Assembly (NCBI RefSeq): GCF_001708505.1
Contig: NZ_CP015992.1
Coordinates: forward strand, 5,642,001 to 5,706,000
DNA length: 64,000 nucleotides
From: Pseudomonas sp. TCU-HL1
Lineage (GTDB): Bacteria; Pseudomonadota; Gammaproteobacteria; Pseudomonadales; Pseudomonadaceae
Direction of reading: 5' to 3'
The translations under genes were made by a program, and so were the position numbers. Each line of letters starts with the position of its first letter. Positions within the stretch are counted from its first letter, which is position 1. The notes beneath the pieces were generated by a model. It did not search any database and had not been told where the DNA came from. It saw only the letters and a program-made list of their open reading frames with translations. Positions 8,582-17,818 of the stretch are shown in pieces.

Positions 8582-9397
8582 ATGTCCGCCTTCTCCAATC
8601 TGCCGCTGGTGATCGAACCGGCCGACCTGGCACCCCTGCTCGGTGCCGACGAGTTGATCCTGGTCGACCTGACCAGCGCTGCCCGCTACGCCACCGGGCA
8701 CATTCCGGGTGCTCGCTTCGTCGATCCGAAACGCACTCAGCTTGGCCAGCCTCCGGCGCCTGGTTTGTTGCCGGCCAAGGCCGACCTCGAAGCAGTGTTT
8801 GGCGAACTCGGTCACCGTGCCGATGCCACCTATGTGGTGTACGACGATGAAGGCGGCGGCTGGGCCGGGCGCTTCATCTGGTTGCTGGACGTGATCGGCC
8901 ACCACCGCTACCACTATCTGAACGGCGGCCTGCACGCCTGGCTCGCCGAAAACCGGGAAACGGCGGAAGCCATGCCTGCCCCGGCTGGCGGCCCGATCCC
9001 CCTGACCCTGCACGACGAACCCACCGCCACCCGCGAGTACATCCAGGGCCGGCTCGGCGCGGCCGACCTGGCCATCTGGGACGCACGCGGCCCGGGTGAG
9101 TACAGCGGCGCCAAGGTGCTGGCTGCCAAGGGCGGCCACATCCCTGGCGCGGTCAACTTCGAGTGGACTGCCGGCATGGACCCGGCCCGCGCCCTGCGCA
9201 TCCGTACCGACATGGCTGAAATCCTGCAATCCCTGGGCATCACCCCGGACAAGGAAATCGTCACCCACTGCCAGACGCACCACCGCTCCGGTTTCACCTA
9301 CCTGGTGGCCAAGGCCCTCGGCTATCCACGGGTCAAGGGCTACGCCGGTTCCTGGTCCGAATGGGGTAATCACCCAGACACCCCGGTCGAGCTCTGA
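8582..9397 (+). CDS. rhdA: Thiosulfate sulfurtransferase (rhodanese) RhdA
   Basis: RhdA transfers sulfane sulfur from thiosulfate to cyanide or other acceptors in the cytoplasm. The 271-residue protein has two rhodanese domains; the second carries the active loop CQTHHRS with the catalytic cysteine at residue 230, the position and loop known for the Azotobacter/Pseudomonas RhdA type. The sequence DDEGGGWAGRFIWLLDVIG in domain 1 is also characteristic. The ATG at 8582 was chosen; ATG 8570 is an in-frame alternative. It lies 22 bp upstream of psd, probably the same transcript. Confidence 0.95.
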   Translation: MSAFSNLPLVIEPADLAPLLGADELILVDLTSAARYATGHIPGARFVDPKRTQLGQPPAPGLLPAKADLEAVFGELGHRADATYVVYDDEGGGWAGRFIWLLDVIGHHRYHYLNGGLHAWLAENRETAEAMPAPAGGPIPLTLHDEPTATREYIQGRLGAADLAIWDARGPGEYSGAKVLAAKGGHIPGAVNFEWTAGMDPARALRIRTDMAEILQSLGITPDKEIVTHCQTHHRSGFTYLVAKALGYPRVKGYAGSWSEWGNHPDTPVEL

Positions 9398-9419
9398 AGC
9401 TCCCCATCAAGGAAATCCA

Positions 9420-10283
9420 ATGAAAGAACGCCTTTTCATCATTAGCCAGTACCTGCTGCCGCATAACCTGCTGTCGCGCCTGGCCGGCGGCATCGCCGAG
9501 TGCCGCGTGCGCTGGTTCAAGAACGCCTTCACCGCCTGGTTCGCCAAGCGCTACCAGGTGAACATGAGTGAAGCGCTGGTCGAGGACGTGACCGCCTACG
9601 AGCACTTCAACGCCTTCTTCACCCGCGCCCTGAAACCCGGCGCACGGCCATTGGACGAAACGCCTGGCGCGATCCTCTGCCCGGCCGATGGAGCCATAAG
9701 CCAGATTGGCCCGATCGAGCACGGCCGCTGCTTCCAGGCCAAGGGACACAGCTTCAGCGTGCTGGAACTGCTGGGCGGCGACGCTGAGCGCGCAGCCCCC
9801 TTCATGGGCGGAGAGTTCGCCACGGTCTACCTGTCCCCCAAGGACTACCACCGGGTGCATACGCCTCTGGGCGGCACCCTGCGGGAAATGGTCTACGTGC
9901 CGGGCCGGTTGTTCTCGGTGAACCAGAGCACTGCCGAAAACGTGCCCGAACTCTTCGCCCGCAACGAGCGCGTCGTGTGCATCTTCGACACCGAACGAGG
10001 CCCGATGGCCGTGGTGCTGGTGGGCGCGATGATCGTCGCCTCGATCGAAACCACCTGGGCCGGGCTGGTCACGCCACCCAAGCGCGAGCTGAAGACATTC
10101 AGCTACGACGAAACCGCCCGCGCGCCGATCAAGCTGGAGAAAGGCGAAGAGCTCGGCCGCTTCAAACTGGGTTCCACGGCCATCGTGCTGTTCGGTCCGG
10201 ACCAGGTGCGCTGGGACGAGAGCGCATGGCCAGGGAGCACCGTGCGCATGGGCCAATTGCTGGCCATGCCGAAGAACGCCTGA
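9420..10283 (+). CDS. psd: Phosphatidylserine decarboxylase proenzyme
   Basis: Psd decarboxylates phosphatidylserine to phosphatidylethanolamine at the inner membrane. The 287-residue proenzyme contains the self-cleavage motif LGST at 250-253; cleavage before S252 would leave the pyruvoyl prosthetic group on the small alpha subunit. Upstream signatures are PADGAISQIG and YLSPKDYHRVHTPLGG, with the catalytic histidine region. The ATG at 9420 follows AAGGAAATCCA. Length and motifs are typical of bacterial type I Psd. The 188 bp between this stop and the next gene hold no obvious feature. Confidence 0.96.
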   Translation: MKERLFIISQYLLPHNLLSRLAGGIAECRVRWFKNAFTAWFAKRYQVNMSEALVEDVTAYEHFNAFFTRALKPGARPLDETPGAILCPADGAISQIGPIEHGRCFQAKGHSFSVLELLGGDAERAAPFMGGEFATVYLSPKDYHRVHTPLGGTLREMVYVPGRLFSVNQSTAENVPELFARNERVVCIFDTERGPMAVVLVGAMIVASIETTWAGLVTPPKRELKTFSYDETARAPIKLEKGEELGRFKLGSTAIVLFGPDQVRWDESAWPGSTVRMGQLLAMPKNA

Positions 10284-10471
10284 TCGTAGGTCACCCTGGC
10301 CGAGCCGCAGCATTCTGCCAGGGTCGGATCAGCAAGGCGGCACACGCCGGCAGGAATCTGCCAACGCTTCTACAGCCCGGCCTTGGATAGGCTGCCAGTG
10401 TGCAAGGATGCTGATAGAGTGCTGAAATTCAATCCAATACCACTCACGGGAAATCGGAGTATTCGAGCCGG

Positions 10472-12292
10472 ATGGTCCACCAGAGCCCTCATCTGCTGCT
10501 GCGCGTACCGACGCCGAGCAAACAGAGCCTGTCCTTCTGCGATGGCACCCCTCGTGAACTCAAACGCTGGATCTCCCACCTGCCGAAGGCGAACCTCGGC
10601 GAAACCGCCCGCCAGCTCTACCAGGCCCTGGTGGAACTCAACCAACTGGTCACCGCTGCCGAGAGTCGCTTTCAGCTTCTGGAGCTGATGCGTCCGGAGG
10701 TCCATTTCGTCTGCCAGCACCTGGAACGGCACTTCCTCGGACAATCGATCGTCCTGGACGAGCGCCCGCGCAAGGTCGCCAACCTGTGCCAGGCGCTGCA
10801 GAACCACTTGGCCATCGGCTACAAGCTGATCATCGTGCAGGAATCGCCGCGCCCCAGCCGCGATCGTGCCCAGCTCCTCGCAGTCGCCCTGCAACGGGCG
10901 ACACATAGCCTGAACGGCCCCCTGATTCGTTCCAGCCAGCTTTACTGCCCGGTCCCTGAGGGCCTCTGGCTGGAGCTGCACCAGATCTACCAGTTGGCGA
11001 AGAGTCGCCAGCTCCACCGTGTCACCGTACGCGACCCCCTGGCTCGCCACACACAAGGCCTGAGCGTCGAACAGACCTACCTCGTCGCCGTTCTGCTGGG
11101 TTGTGCGCGCTGCAACCAGATGCGCCAGAACGGTATTGCCCGCCTGGCAGAAGTGCTCGAACCCTGGAGCGCCCTGGTGCAACTGCAACCGGCCGAGCTG
11201 CCCTCGAGCCTGTTTGCCGTGGCGCCGCAACTGGACGGCCCTCCTCGCTACAAGTCGCTGTTCCATGAAGTCGACCCGCGCACCCTGCTGGGCCTCAATC
11301 CGCTGCCGCTGGTGGATGCGATCAAGGAATATCTGCTGCTGTCGACCGAACAACGCAACCAAACGCGCCTGGTCATGCCGGAGGGCCTGAGCCTGGACCT
11401 GCTGCAACATCTGGGTTCGGCCTGGGGCGATATCTCCGAAAGAACCTTCCAGCGCAATCCCGGCCAGGGCGGCCTGACGCTGTGCATCGGCATGAGCGCA
11501 CTGCACTTCTTCCTGGCCGACAGCCGCCCCTTCAGCGACGTGCTAAAACTGCCCCAAGAAGTCGGCCAGGCCGTGTTCGACACCCTCGGTAAGCAGCCCG
11601 CGAAAGACATCTGGTCCAATGCCTTTGACGCCCAACCCAGCCGGGGCTGGGAGCCAGGCACACCGCTGGAGGAAATCGAGTACACCCGCCCCGTTTCCGA
11701 AAGCAACGCGCCGCCTGTCCAGACCAGTGCTGCGCCGGAAAGTTATCCGACCTTCAACGTCGCCGTGGTCAATCACAGCCCCGGCGGCTACTGCCTGAGC
11801 TGGCCCAAGGACGTTCCAAACCAGCTTCAGGCCGGTGAACTGCTGGGCGCCCAGGACACACCTGGACAGGGCTGGAGCATCGCGGTAGTGCGCTGGATCC
11901 GCCAGGTACGTGGCGGTGGCACTCAGATGGGCATCGAGTTGGTGGCGCCGCAGGCCCAGTCGTGCGGCGTGCTTCTGATGCGCAAGGGCGAGCAGAACAG
12001 CCACTACCTGCGGGCACTGCTGCTGCCGGCCATTAGCGCGATCTCCCGCCCCGCCACCCTGATCACCCCGCGCCTACCCTTCCAGGAAGGCAACAAGGTC
12101 CAGATCAACCTGCACGGCGAGGAACATCGCGCGGTACTGACCCGGCGACTGACCAGCACCGGAAGTTTCAACCAGTTCGAGTACCGGACGTTCGAACAAC
12201 CGACACCACCGCAAGGGAAACCGTTCACAGCTCCGGGAAGCCAGCAACAGGGCGGCGAGGAAGATTTTGACTCGCTCTGGAAGTCGCTGTAG
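10472..12292 (+). CDS. FimX-neighbour protein of unknown function with possible PilZ-like C-terminus
   Basis: A 606-residue, apparently soluble protein without signal peptide. Residues 1-400 are mostly helical-looking with no motif I know. The C-terminal ~150 residues contain NVAVVNHSPGGYCLSW (from N434) and later TQMGIELV, a layout like the D/N-x-S-x-x-G and GIEF-type strands of PilZ folds; an RxxxR c-di-GMP motif is not clear. It sits 59 bp upstream of fimX in the same direction, as in P. aeruginosa. A role with FimX in type IV pilus or c-di-GMP signalling is inferred from linkage only. The start at 10472 has a weak ribosome site; the gene could start elsewhere. Confidence 0.75.
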   Translation: MVHQSPHLLLRVPTPSKQSLSFCDGTPRELKRWISHLPKANLGETARQLYQALVELNQLVTAAESRFQLLELMRPEVHFVCQHLERHFLGQSIVLDERPRKVANLCQALQNHLAIGYKLIIVQESPRPSRDRAQLLAVALQRATHSLNGPLIRSSQLYCPVPEGLWLELHQIYQLAKSRQLHRVTVRDPLARHTQGLSVEQTYLVAVLLGCARCNQMRQNGIARLAEVLEPWSALVQLQPAELPSSLFAVAPQLDGPPRYKSLFHEVDPRTLLGLNPLPLVDAIKEYLLLSTEQRNQTRLVMPEGLSLDLLQHLGSAWGDISERTFQRNPGQGGLTLCIGMSALHFFLADSRPFSDVLKLPQEVGQAVFDTLGKQPAKDIWSNAFDAQPSRGWEPGTPLEEIEYTRPVSESNAPPVQTSAAPESYPTFNVAVVNHSPGGYCLSWPKDVPNQLQAGELLGAQDTPGQGWSIAVVRWIRQVRGGGTQMGIELVAPQAQSCGVLLMRKGEQNSHYLRALLLPAISAISRPATLITPRLPFQEGNKVQINLHGEEHRAVLTRRLTSTGSFNQFEYRTFEQPTPPQGKPFTAPGSQQQGGEEDFDSLWKSL

Positions 12293-12351
12293 ATTCCCGA
12301 CTCACCACCATTCGTCGCCTATTCGCGCTTGTTCGGCGCTAAGCACAGGCC

Positions 12352-14421
12352 ATGGCCATCGAAAAGAAAACGATCCGTCTGCTGATCCTGGAAGACTCGC
12401 AGAACGAAGCCGAGCGCCTGGTCAGCCTGTTTCGCAATGCCGGTCGCGCCACTCGCGTGCACCGGATCCTGTCCGCCAACGACCTCAATGAGGTCCTGCA
12501 ACAGAGCTGGGACCTCCTGATCGCCGCCCCCAGCAGCGAGTACCTGAGCCCAGGCGAAGCGCTGAACAGCATCCGCCGCCAGTCCAAGGACATCCCCTTC
12601 ATCCAACTGGTGCCGGAGAACGACTCCGACCTGATCACCGAAGCGCTTGCCCTCGGGGCCCAAGATGCCCTGCCCCAGGGCGAGGACGAGCGCCTGGTAC
12701 TGGTGGCCAACCGTGAACTGGCCAACCTCGAGCAACGCCGCGCCCGTCGCGCCGCCGAAGTCAGCCTTCGAGAAGCGGAAAAGCGCTGCCAGTTGCTGCT
12801 GGACAGCTCGGTGGACGCCATCGCCTACGTCCACGACGGCATGCATATCTATGCCAACCGCGCGTACGTGGAAATGTTCGGCTACGACGACGGTGACGAA
12901 CTCGAAGGCATGCCGATGATCGACCTGATCGCCAACGCCGATCAGGCAGGATTCAAGGACTTCCTCAAGAGCTACCGCGATGGCGAAGGCAGCGGCGAGC
13001 TCACCTGCAGCGGCTGTAAGGTGGATGGCCAGACCTTCCAGGCGCGCATGAGCTTCTCCCCCGCCACCTACGATGGCGAACCTTGCATCCAGGTCGTGAT
13101 TCGCGCCGAAAGCGACAGCACCGAACTCGAAGAGAAGCTACGCGAGATCAGCAGCCAGGACCTGGTGACCGGCCTGTTCAATCGCTCCCACTTCAATGAA
13201 ATGCTCGACGCCGCCGCCGAACGCGCGGTCAAGACGAGCCAGCCGTCCAGCCTCGCCTACATCCGCGTCGCCCGTTACTCCAGCCTGCTGGCCGAAATCG
13301 GCATCGCCGGCGTTGACCTGCTGCTGACGGACCTCGCCAACCTGCTGCGCGCCCATTTCGCCGGCGATGCGCAACTGGCTCGCTACGGCGACGACGTGTT
13401 CGGCATCCTGCAACAGGGCATCACCCCGGAACACGCCGAGGATGGCCTGCAGGCCCTGTTGAAGAAAATCGACATCCACCTGTTCGACGTCAGCAGTCGC
13501 ACTGTGCAAGTCAGCCTGAGCATCGGCGTAGCCGGGCTCAGCGAAACCACACCCAAGGCGCAGGACGTCGTGGACCGCGCCCACCGCTGCTCTGACGAGC
13601 TCGGTGACAGGAACGGCCTCAAGCTCTACAACCCGGCCGACGAACTGGCTGCCGCGGCCAACCGCGGCAACCTCGTGGCTATGGTCCAGCAAGCCCTGGA
13701 AAACAACAGTTTCCGACTGCTGTTCCAGCCGATCATCAGCCTGCGCGGCGACAACTTCGAGCACTACGAAGTCCTGCTGCGCCTGCTCAATCCGCAGGGC
13801 GAGGAAGTTCCCCCTGCCGACTTCCTCGACGCCGCCCGGGATGCCGGGCTGGCCGAGAAGATCGACCGCTGGGTGATCCTCAACTCCATTAAGCTGCTTG
13901 CCGAACACCGCACCAAAGGCCACAACACCCGACTCTTCGTCCACCTATCCGGCGCCAGCCTGCAGGACCAGACCCTGCTGCCGTGGCTCAGCGTGGCACT
14001 GAAGGCGGCCAGATTGCCGTCCGATGCGTTGATCTTCCAGTTCAGCGAACCAGATGCCATCGCCTACCTGAAGCAAGCCAAGGCACTGACCCAGGGCCTG
14101 GCCGAACTGCACTGCCAGGTTGCCCTGAGCCAGTTCGGCTGTGCCCTGAACCCGTTCAATACCCTCAAGCACCTCTGCATCGATTTCGTGAAGGTAGATG
14201 GCTCCTTCACCCAGGACCTCAGCCGCGCAGAGAACCAGGACGCCCTCAAGACCTTGCTGGCCAGCCTGCACGCCCAGGCCAAGCTGACCATCGTGCCCTT
14301 CGTCGAAACCGCCAGCGTGCTGGCAACCCTCTGGCAGGCTGGCGTCAACTACATCCAGGGCTACTACCTGCAAGGCCCCAGCCAGGCCATGGATTACGAT
14401 TTCTCCTCCGGGGACGAGTAG
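12352..14421 (+). CDS. fimX: FimX-type c-di-GMP effector (REC-PAS-GGDEF-EAL)
   Basis: FimX binds c-di-GMP through a catalytically dead EAL domain and controls type IV pilus assembly and twitching at the cell pole. The 689-residue protein has an N-terminal response-regulator-like domain (residues 8-130), a PAS domain (about 138-250), a degenerate GGDEF domain (about 262-430) whose signature reads GDDVF at 346-350, and an EAL domain (about 440-685) whose signature reads EVL at 473-475 instead of EAL. These changes predict loss of cyclase and phosphodiesterase chemistry but not of ligand binding, as known for P. aeruginosa FimX. It is followed by a strong terminator. Confidence 0.92.
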   Translation: MAIEKKTIRLLILEDSQNEAERLVSLFRNAGRATRVHRILSANDLNEVLQQSWDLLIAAPSSEYLSPGEALNSIRRQSKDIPFIQLVPENDSDLITEALALGAQDALPQGEDERLVLVANRELANLEQRRARRAAEVSLREAEKRCQLLLDSSVDAIAYVHDGMHIYANRAYVEMFGYDDGDELEGMPMIDLIANADQAGFKDFLKSYRDGEGSGELTCSGCKVDGQTFQARMSFSPATYDGEPCIQVVIRAESDSTELEEKLREISSQDLVTGLFNRSHFNEMLDAAAERAVKTSQPSSLAYIRVARYSSLLAEIGIAGVDLLLTDLANLLRAHFAGDAQLARYGDDVFGILQQGITPEHAEDGLQALLKKIDIHLFDVSSRTVQVSLSIGVAGLSETTPKAQDVVDRAHRCSDELGDRNGLKLYNPADELAAAANRGNLVAMVQQALENNSFRLLFQPIISLRGDNFEHYEVLLRLLNPQGEEVPPADFLDAARDAGLAEKIDRWVILNSIKLLAEHRTKGHNTRLFVHLSGASLQDQTLLPWLSVALKAARLPSDALIFQFSEPDAIAYLKQAKALTQGLAELHCQVALSQFGCALNPFNTLKHLCIDFVKVDGSFTQDLSRAENQDALKTLLASLHAQAKLTIVPFVETASVLATLWQAGVNYIQGYYLQGPSQAMDYDFSSGDE

Positions 14422-14444
14422 AACGATCCCGCTCGAACCTCCAC

Positions 14445-14471
14445 AAAAAAGCCGCCAGAAGGCGGCTTTTT
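14445..14471. terminator. Bidirectional terminator between fimX and serB
   Basis: A stem AAAAAGCCGCC/GGCGGCTTTTT closes a loop of AGAA, with an A run on one side and a T run on the other, between two convergent genes. Confidence 0.9.
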
Positions 14472-14485
14472 CGTGGGGGCGGCGA

Positions 14486-15700
14486 TCAGTCCTGGCCGTC
14501 GCGATCACGGAAACCGAGCAGGTACAGAATGCCATCGAGCCCCAGGGTAGAGATCGCCTGCTTGGCCGACTGCTTGACCAGCGGCTTGGCCCGGAAGGCC
14601 ACGCCCAGGCCAGCCAGGCCGAGCATTGGCAGGTCATTGGCGCCATCACCCACGGCGATGGTCTGATCCAGACGCAAACCTTCCTTCTCCGCCAGTTCGC
14701 GCAGCAAGTCGGCCTTGCGCTGAGCGTCGACGATGGGCTCGATCGCCACGCCAGTCAGCTTGCCGTCGACTATCTGCAGCTCGTTGGCGAACACATAGTC
14801 GATGCCCAGCCTGGCCTGCAGTTGCTTGGCGAAGTAGGTGAAACCGCCAGAGAGGATGGCGGTCTTGTAGCCCAGACGCTTGAGTTCGGCGAACAGGGTT
14901 TCCGCCCCTTCAGTGAGCCGCAGCGAAGCGCCGATTTCCTCCAGCACGTCTTCGGACAGGCCCTTGAGCAGGCCCAGGCGCTCCTTGAAGCTGGCACGGA
15001 AATCCAGCTCGCCGCGCATGGCGCGCTCGGTGATTTCGGCAACCTGATCACCCACGCCCGCGGCCTTGGCGAGCTCGTCGATGACCTCGGCCTCGATCAG
15101 GGTAGAGTCCATGTCGAACACCGCCAGACGACGGTTGCGACGGAACACCGAATCGCGCTGGAAGGCGAGGTCGACGTTGAGTTCCTGGGCCACGCTGAGG
15201 AACTCGGCGCGCAGGGCCACCGGGTCAGCCGGTTCGCCACGCACCGAAAACTCGATGCAGCCCTTGCCCTGGTCAGCCGGCGTGTCCAGCGGCATGCGTC
15301 CCGACAGGCGGTCGATATGATCGATATTGAGGCCGAACTTGGCGGTGATGGAGCTCACTCGCTGCAACTGTTCGGCGGTCACCTTGCGGGTCAGCAGGGT
15401 GACGATGTATCGGCTCTTGCCCTGGCCGGCGACCCACTGCTGGTAGTCAGCCTCGGACACCGGCGTGAAACGCACCTGCTGGTCCAGCTTGTAGGCCGTG
15501 AACAGCACGTCCTTGAGCACGGACGAGGCTTCGGCGTTGTCAGGAATTTCCACCAGGATGCCGAACGACAGCGTGTCATGAATGACCGCCTGGCCGATAT
15601 CCAGAATATGTACGCCGCCCTGGGCCAGCGCGCCGGTAATGGCCGCCGTCAGGCCGGGGCGGTCCTCGCCCGTGATGTTGATCAGGACAATCTCGCGCAA
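14486..15700 (-). CDS. serB: Phosphoserine phosphatase SerB with N-terminal ACT domains
   Basis: SerB hydrolyses L-phosphoserine to serine, the last step of serine synthesis. The 404-residue protein has two ACT-like domains (about residues 1-80 and 96-180: GEDRPGLTAAITGALAQGG and RYIVTLLTRKVTAEQLQRV) and a HAD phosphatase domain with DMDST at 196-200 (nucleophile D196, acid D198), SGGF and GDGANDLPML. ACT domains usually bind amino acids and suggest serine feedback. The size is that of the long Pseudomonas/mycobacterial form rather than the short E. coli one. It is divergent from the SMP-family membrane protein at 15837, an arrangement shared with E. coli serB/smp. Confidence 0.95.
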   Translation of the reverse strand: MREIVLINITGEDRPGLTAAITGALAQGGVHILDIGQAVIHDTLSFGILVEIPDNAEASSVLKDVLFTAYKLDQQVRFTPVSEADYQQWVAGQGKSRYIVTLLTRKVTAEQLQRVSSITAKFGLNIDHIDRLSGRMPLDTPADQGKGCIEFSVRGEPADPVALRAEFLSVAQELNVDLAFQRDSVFRRNRRLAVFDMDSTLIEAEVIDELAKAAGVGDQVAEITERAMRGELDFRASFKERLGLLKGLSEDVLEEIGASLRLTEGAETLFAELKRLGYKTAILSGGFTYFAKQLQARLGIDYVFANELQIVDGKLTGVAIEPIVDAQRKADLLRELAEKEGLRLDQTIAVGDGANDLPMLGLAGLGVAFRAKPLVKQSAKQAISTLGLDGILYLLGFRDRDGQD

Positions 15701-15836
15701 GGCACACCTCGCTCAGCGCATGAAAAGGCGCACATTCTACCCACTTTCACGTCACTCGCGGCATGCCCGGCGCTTTGCCCTGCAAGGGGCGCTCGCTATA
15801 CTGCGCCACAATTTCGTCCGAGAAGAGCCGCGCTCT

Positions 15837-17363
15837 GTGAACCGGCCCACGCCTGTCAAACCCGACAATTTCTTCCTTCTGATCTTCCACGCCCTACGCC
15901 AGCGGCGCATACCGATCGCTTTGCGCATCGCCAGCCACAGCCTGCTGTTGGTGGCCCTGGCGCTGGTGATCTACGCCTGGGTCATGGGCATGCAGTTCAA
16001 GCAGGCCATGCAGCAGCAGGCCGATGCCCTAGGCCAGAGCCTGACCGCGCAGACCGCCGCCTCGGCCACCGAGCTGCTGGTGTCCAACGACATCCTCAGC
16101 CTCAACGTGCTGCTCAACAACCTGGTGAAGAACCCGCTGGTGGCCCACGCGGCCATCTACAGCGTCGACAACCGCATCCTCGCCGAGGCGGGCTCGCGAC
16201 CCAAGCAAGGCTTGCTGGGTGAAACCGAGGGTCTGTATTCCACCCCCATCACCTTCCAGGAAGTGATTGCCGGCCATCTGCGCCTGAGCCTGGACATGGA
16301 GCAGTTCCAGCAGCCCATGACCATCAGCCTGCAGAGCATGGGGCTGCTCAGCCTGATCCTGCTCGCCCTGACCCTGTCACTGAGTCTGCGCCTCGGCCGC
16401 CACATTTCCACGCCGCTGCTGCAACTGCGGGTCTGGCTGCGCGACCCGGACGACCCGGCCCCTGGCGCTGGCCGCCAAGATGAGATCGGCGACCTGGCTC
16501 GCCAACTGCAGGCCCGCCTGGTGCCGGAAAAGCCCGAACCCGAGCCGGAGCCCATTCCTGAAGAAGACTACGCCGAGGCCGACGAGGATTATCAGGACGA
16601 ATTCGCCGAGGACGAGCAACCCGACGACGACAACTTCGAGATCCGCGACCTGCGCGACGACAGCTATGACGGCGACGACGAAGCCCCGAGCAAGCTGTTC
16701 ACCCCCGATGAGGAAGACCCCTTCGCCGACGTGCGCGAGGAAATGGCTGAACCGACGCCGACTCCCGCACCTGTCGCGCTTGAGGAGCCGCAGAACAGTG
16801 CCGTACTGGCCATCCAGCTGGGCGCCCAGGACCAACTGCGCCGCCTGCCGCGCGCACGCCTGATGGACCTGCTGCAACGCTACCGCGACTGCCTGGACCA
16901 GGCCGCCCGCCTGTACCACGGCCAGCTACTGACCCTCAATGACGGCAGCAGCCTGATGCTCTTCCACAGCCAGGATAGTGGCGAAGACTATCTTACCCAC
17001 GCCCTCTGCTGCGGTGAGCTGATGCGCGCCCTGGGCCACGCCCTGCAGATCGAAGTGGCCGACAGTGGCATTACCCTGCAACTGCAACTGGGCCTGACCC
17101 TGGGCGAAGACCTCTCCGGCCTTGGCCAGGGCGATCTGCTGCTCAACGACACGACCCAGAACGCCCTGGCGCTGAGCCAGCACAGCCGCAACCTGCTGCT
17201 GGTGGAGCGCGCCATCGCCGAGGACGAACTGCTGCGCCAGCGCGCCCGCATCCGCGCCATCACCAGCCCGGAAGGCGCCTGCTGCGTCGAACGCCTGCTG
17301 GAGCCCTACCCTTCGCTGCTGGAACGCCAACTGACAAGGATGCACGAAGCGCGGGCGCATTGA
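15837..17363 (+). CDS. SMP/AhpA-family inner-membrane protein with HAMP and acidic linker
   Basis: A 508-residue membrane protein, start GTG at 15837. Helix 1 lies at about residues 33-50 (SLLLVALALVIYAWVM), a periplasmic segment at 51-160, helix 2 at about 166-184, then a HAMP-like region (LGRHISTPLLQLRVWL to DEIGDLARQLQ). A very acidic Glu/Asp/Pro linker spans about 232-320. The last ~180 residues (LAIQLGAQDQLRRLP, LNDGSSLMLFH, GLTLGEDL, ending with a hydrophobic helix LLLVERAIAEDELL) resemble a degenerate class III cyclase fold without metal-binding aspartates. Family assignment rests on divergence from serB plus topology, as for E. coli Smp (YtjB), which is much shorter. Function unknown; a strong terminator follows. 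Confidence 0.78.
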   Translation: MNRPTPVKPDNFFLLIFHALRQRRIPIALRIASHSLLLVALALVIYAWVMGMQFKQAMQQQADALGQSLTAQTAASATELLVSNDILSLNVLLNNLVKNPLVAHAAIYSVDNRILAEAGSRPKQGLLGETEGLYSTPITFQEVIAGHLRLSLDMEQFQQPMTISLQSMGLLSLILLALTLSLSLRLGRHISTPLLQLRVWLRDPDDPAPGAGRQDEIGDLARQLQARLVPEKPEPEPEPIPEEDYAEADEDYQDEFAEDEQPDDDNFEIRDLRDDSYDGDDEAPSKLFTPDEEDPFADVREEMAEPTPTPAPVALEEPQNSAVLAIQLGAQDQLRRLPRARLMDLLQRYRDCLDQAARLYHGQLLTLNDGSSLMLFHSQDSGEDYLTHALCCGELMRALGHALQIEVADSGITLQLQLGLTLGEDLSGLGQGDLLLNDTTQNALALSQHSRNLLLVERAIAEDELLRQRARIRAITSPEGACCVERLLEPYPSLLERQLTRMHEARAH

Positions 17364-17373
17364 GGCCCTGACG

Positions 17374-17401
17374 AAAAAAAGCCCGCTGATGCGGGCTTTT
17401 T
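17374..17401 (+). terminator. Terminator downstream of the SMP-family gene
   Basis: A7 run, stem GCCCGC/GCGGGC, loop TGAT and a T5 run, 10 bp after the stop codon at 17363. Confidence 0.9.
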
Positions 17402-17416
17402 CTTGCCTCCGATACT

Positions 17417-17511
17417 CTCTGTAGCGAATTCATTCGCGAATGGGCATAGCAACTTCCCCGAGAATATCAAGGCGGCCCTACGGTCCGCATCGCGAATGAA
17501 TTCGCGCCCAC
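17417..17511. repeat. REP-like inverted repeat pair (GCGAATTCATTCGCGA type)
   Basis: GCGAATTCATTCGCGA at 17424-17439 is matched in inverse orientation by TCGCGAATGAATTCGC at 17490-17505, enclosing about 50 bp. The same core recurs at 37253-37351, so this is a dispersed intergenic family of the REP/BIME kind common in Pseudomonas. Confidence 0.85.
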
Positions 17512-17526
17512 CGACAGCGGGGCGGC

Positions 17527-17615
17527 TTTTGTTGTGTCTGAGCTCCGCGAAACCCAACGTGCGAGGTCGATACATGGCTATGTTGGGCCTCGCTCCGCGA
17601 GGACCAGCCTACGGG
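17527..17615. repeat. Degraded second-type REP-like repeat
   Basis: GAGCTCCGCGAAACCCAAC and, about 30 bp on, TGTTGGGCCTCGCTCCGCG followed by CCAGCCTACG form an imperfect inverted pair. Wording and spacing resemble the GTTGGG...CCCAAC repeats seen between Pseudomonas genes. No coding sequence is credible in 17402-17708. Confidence 0.45.
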
Positions 17616-17818
17616 ACCGCTGCACGGCTGATTGACATGGAATCTCCTACAGGGCCGCGCTGCGATTGAGCGCCCTACGAAGAATGAGAGTTTCCGCCGA
17701 ACAGGCATGAAAAAGCCCGCATCGAGCGTAATGCTGTTCACTTAGGTGTTGGCGGTAGCGCATATGAGGAGAGGCGTGACCGGCCTTCGGAGTAGTCTGC
17801 CACCAAGCTGAAGGCCCC

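Noticed and set aside
17403..17741. Short open frames in the REP region
   Set aside because: They read through inverted repeats and lack ribosome sites and similarity.
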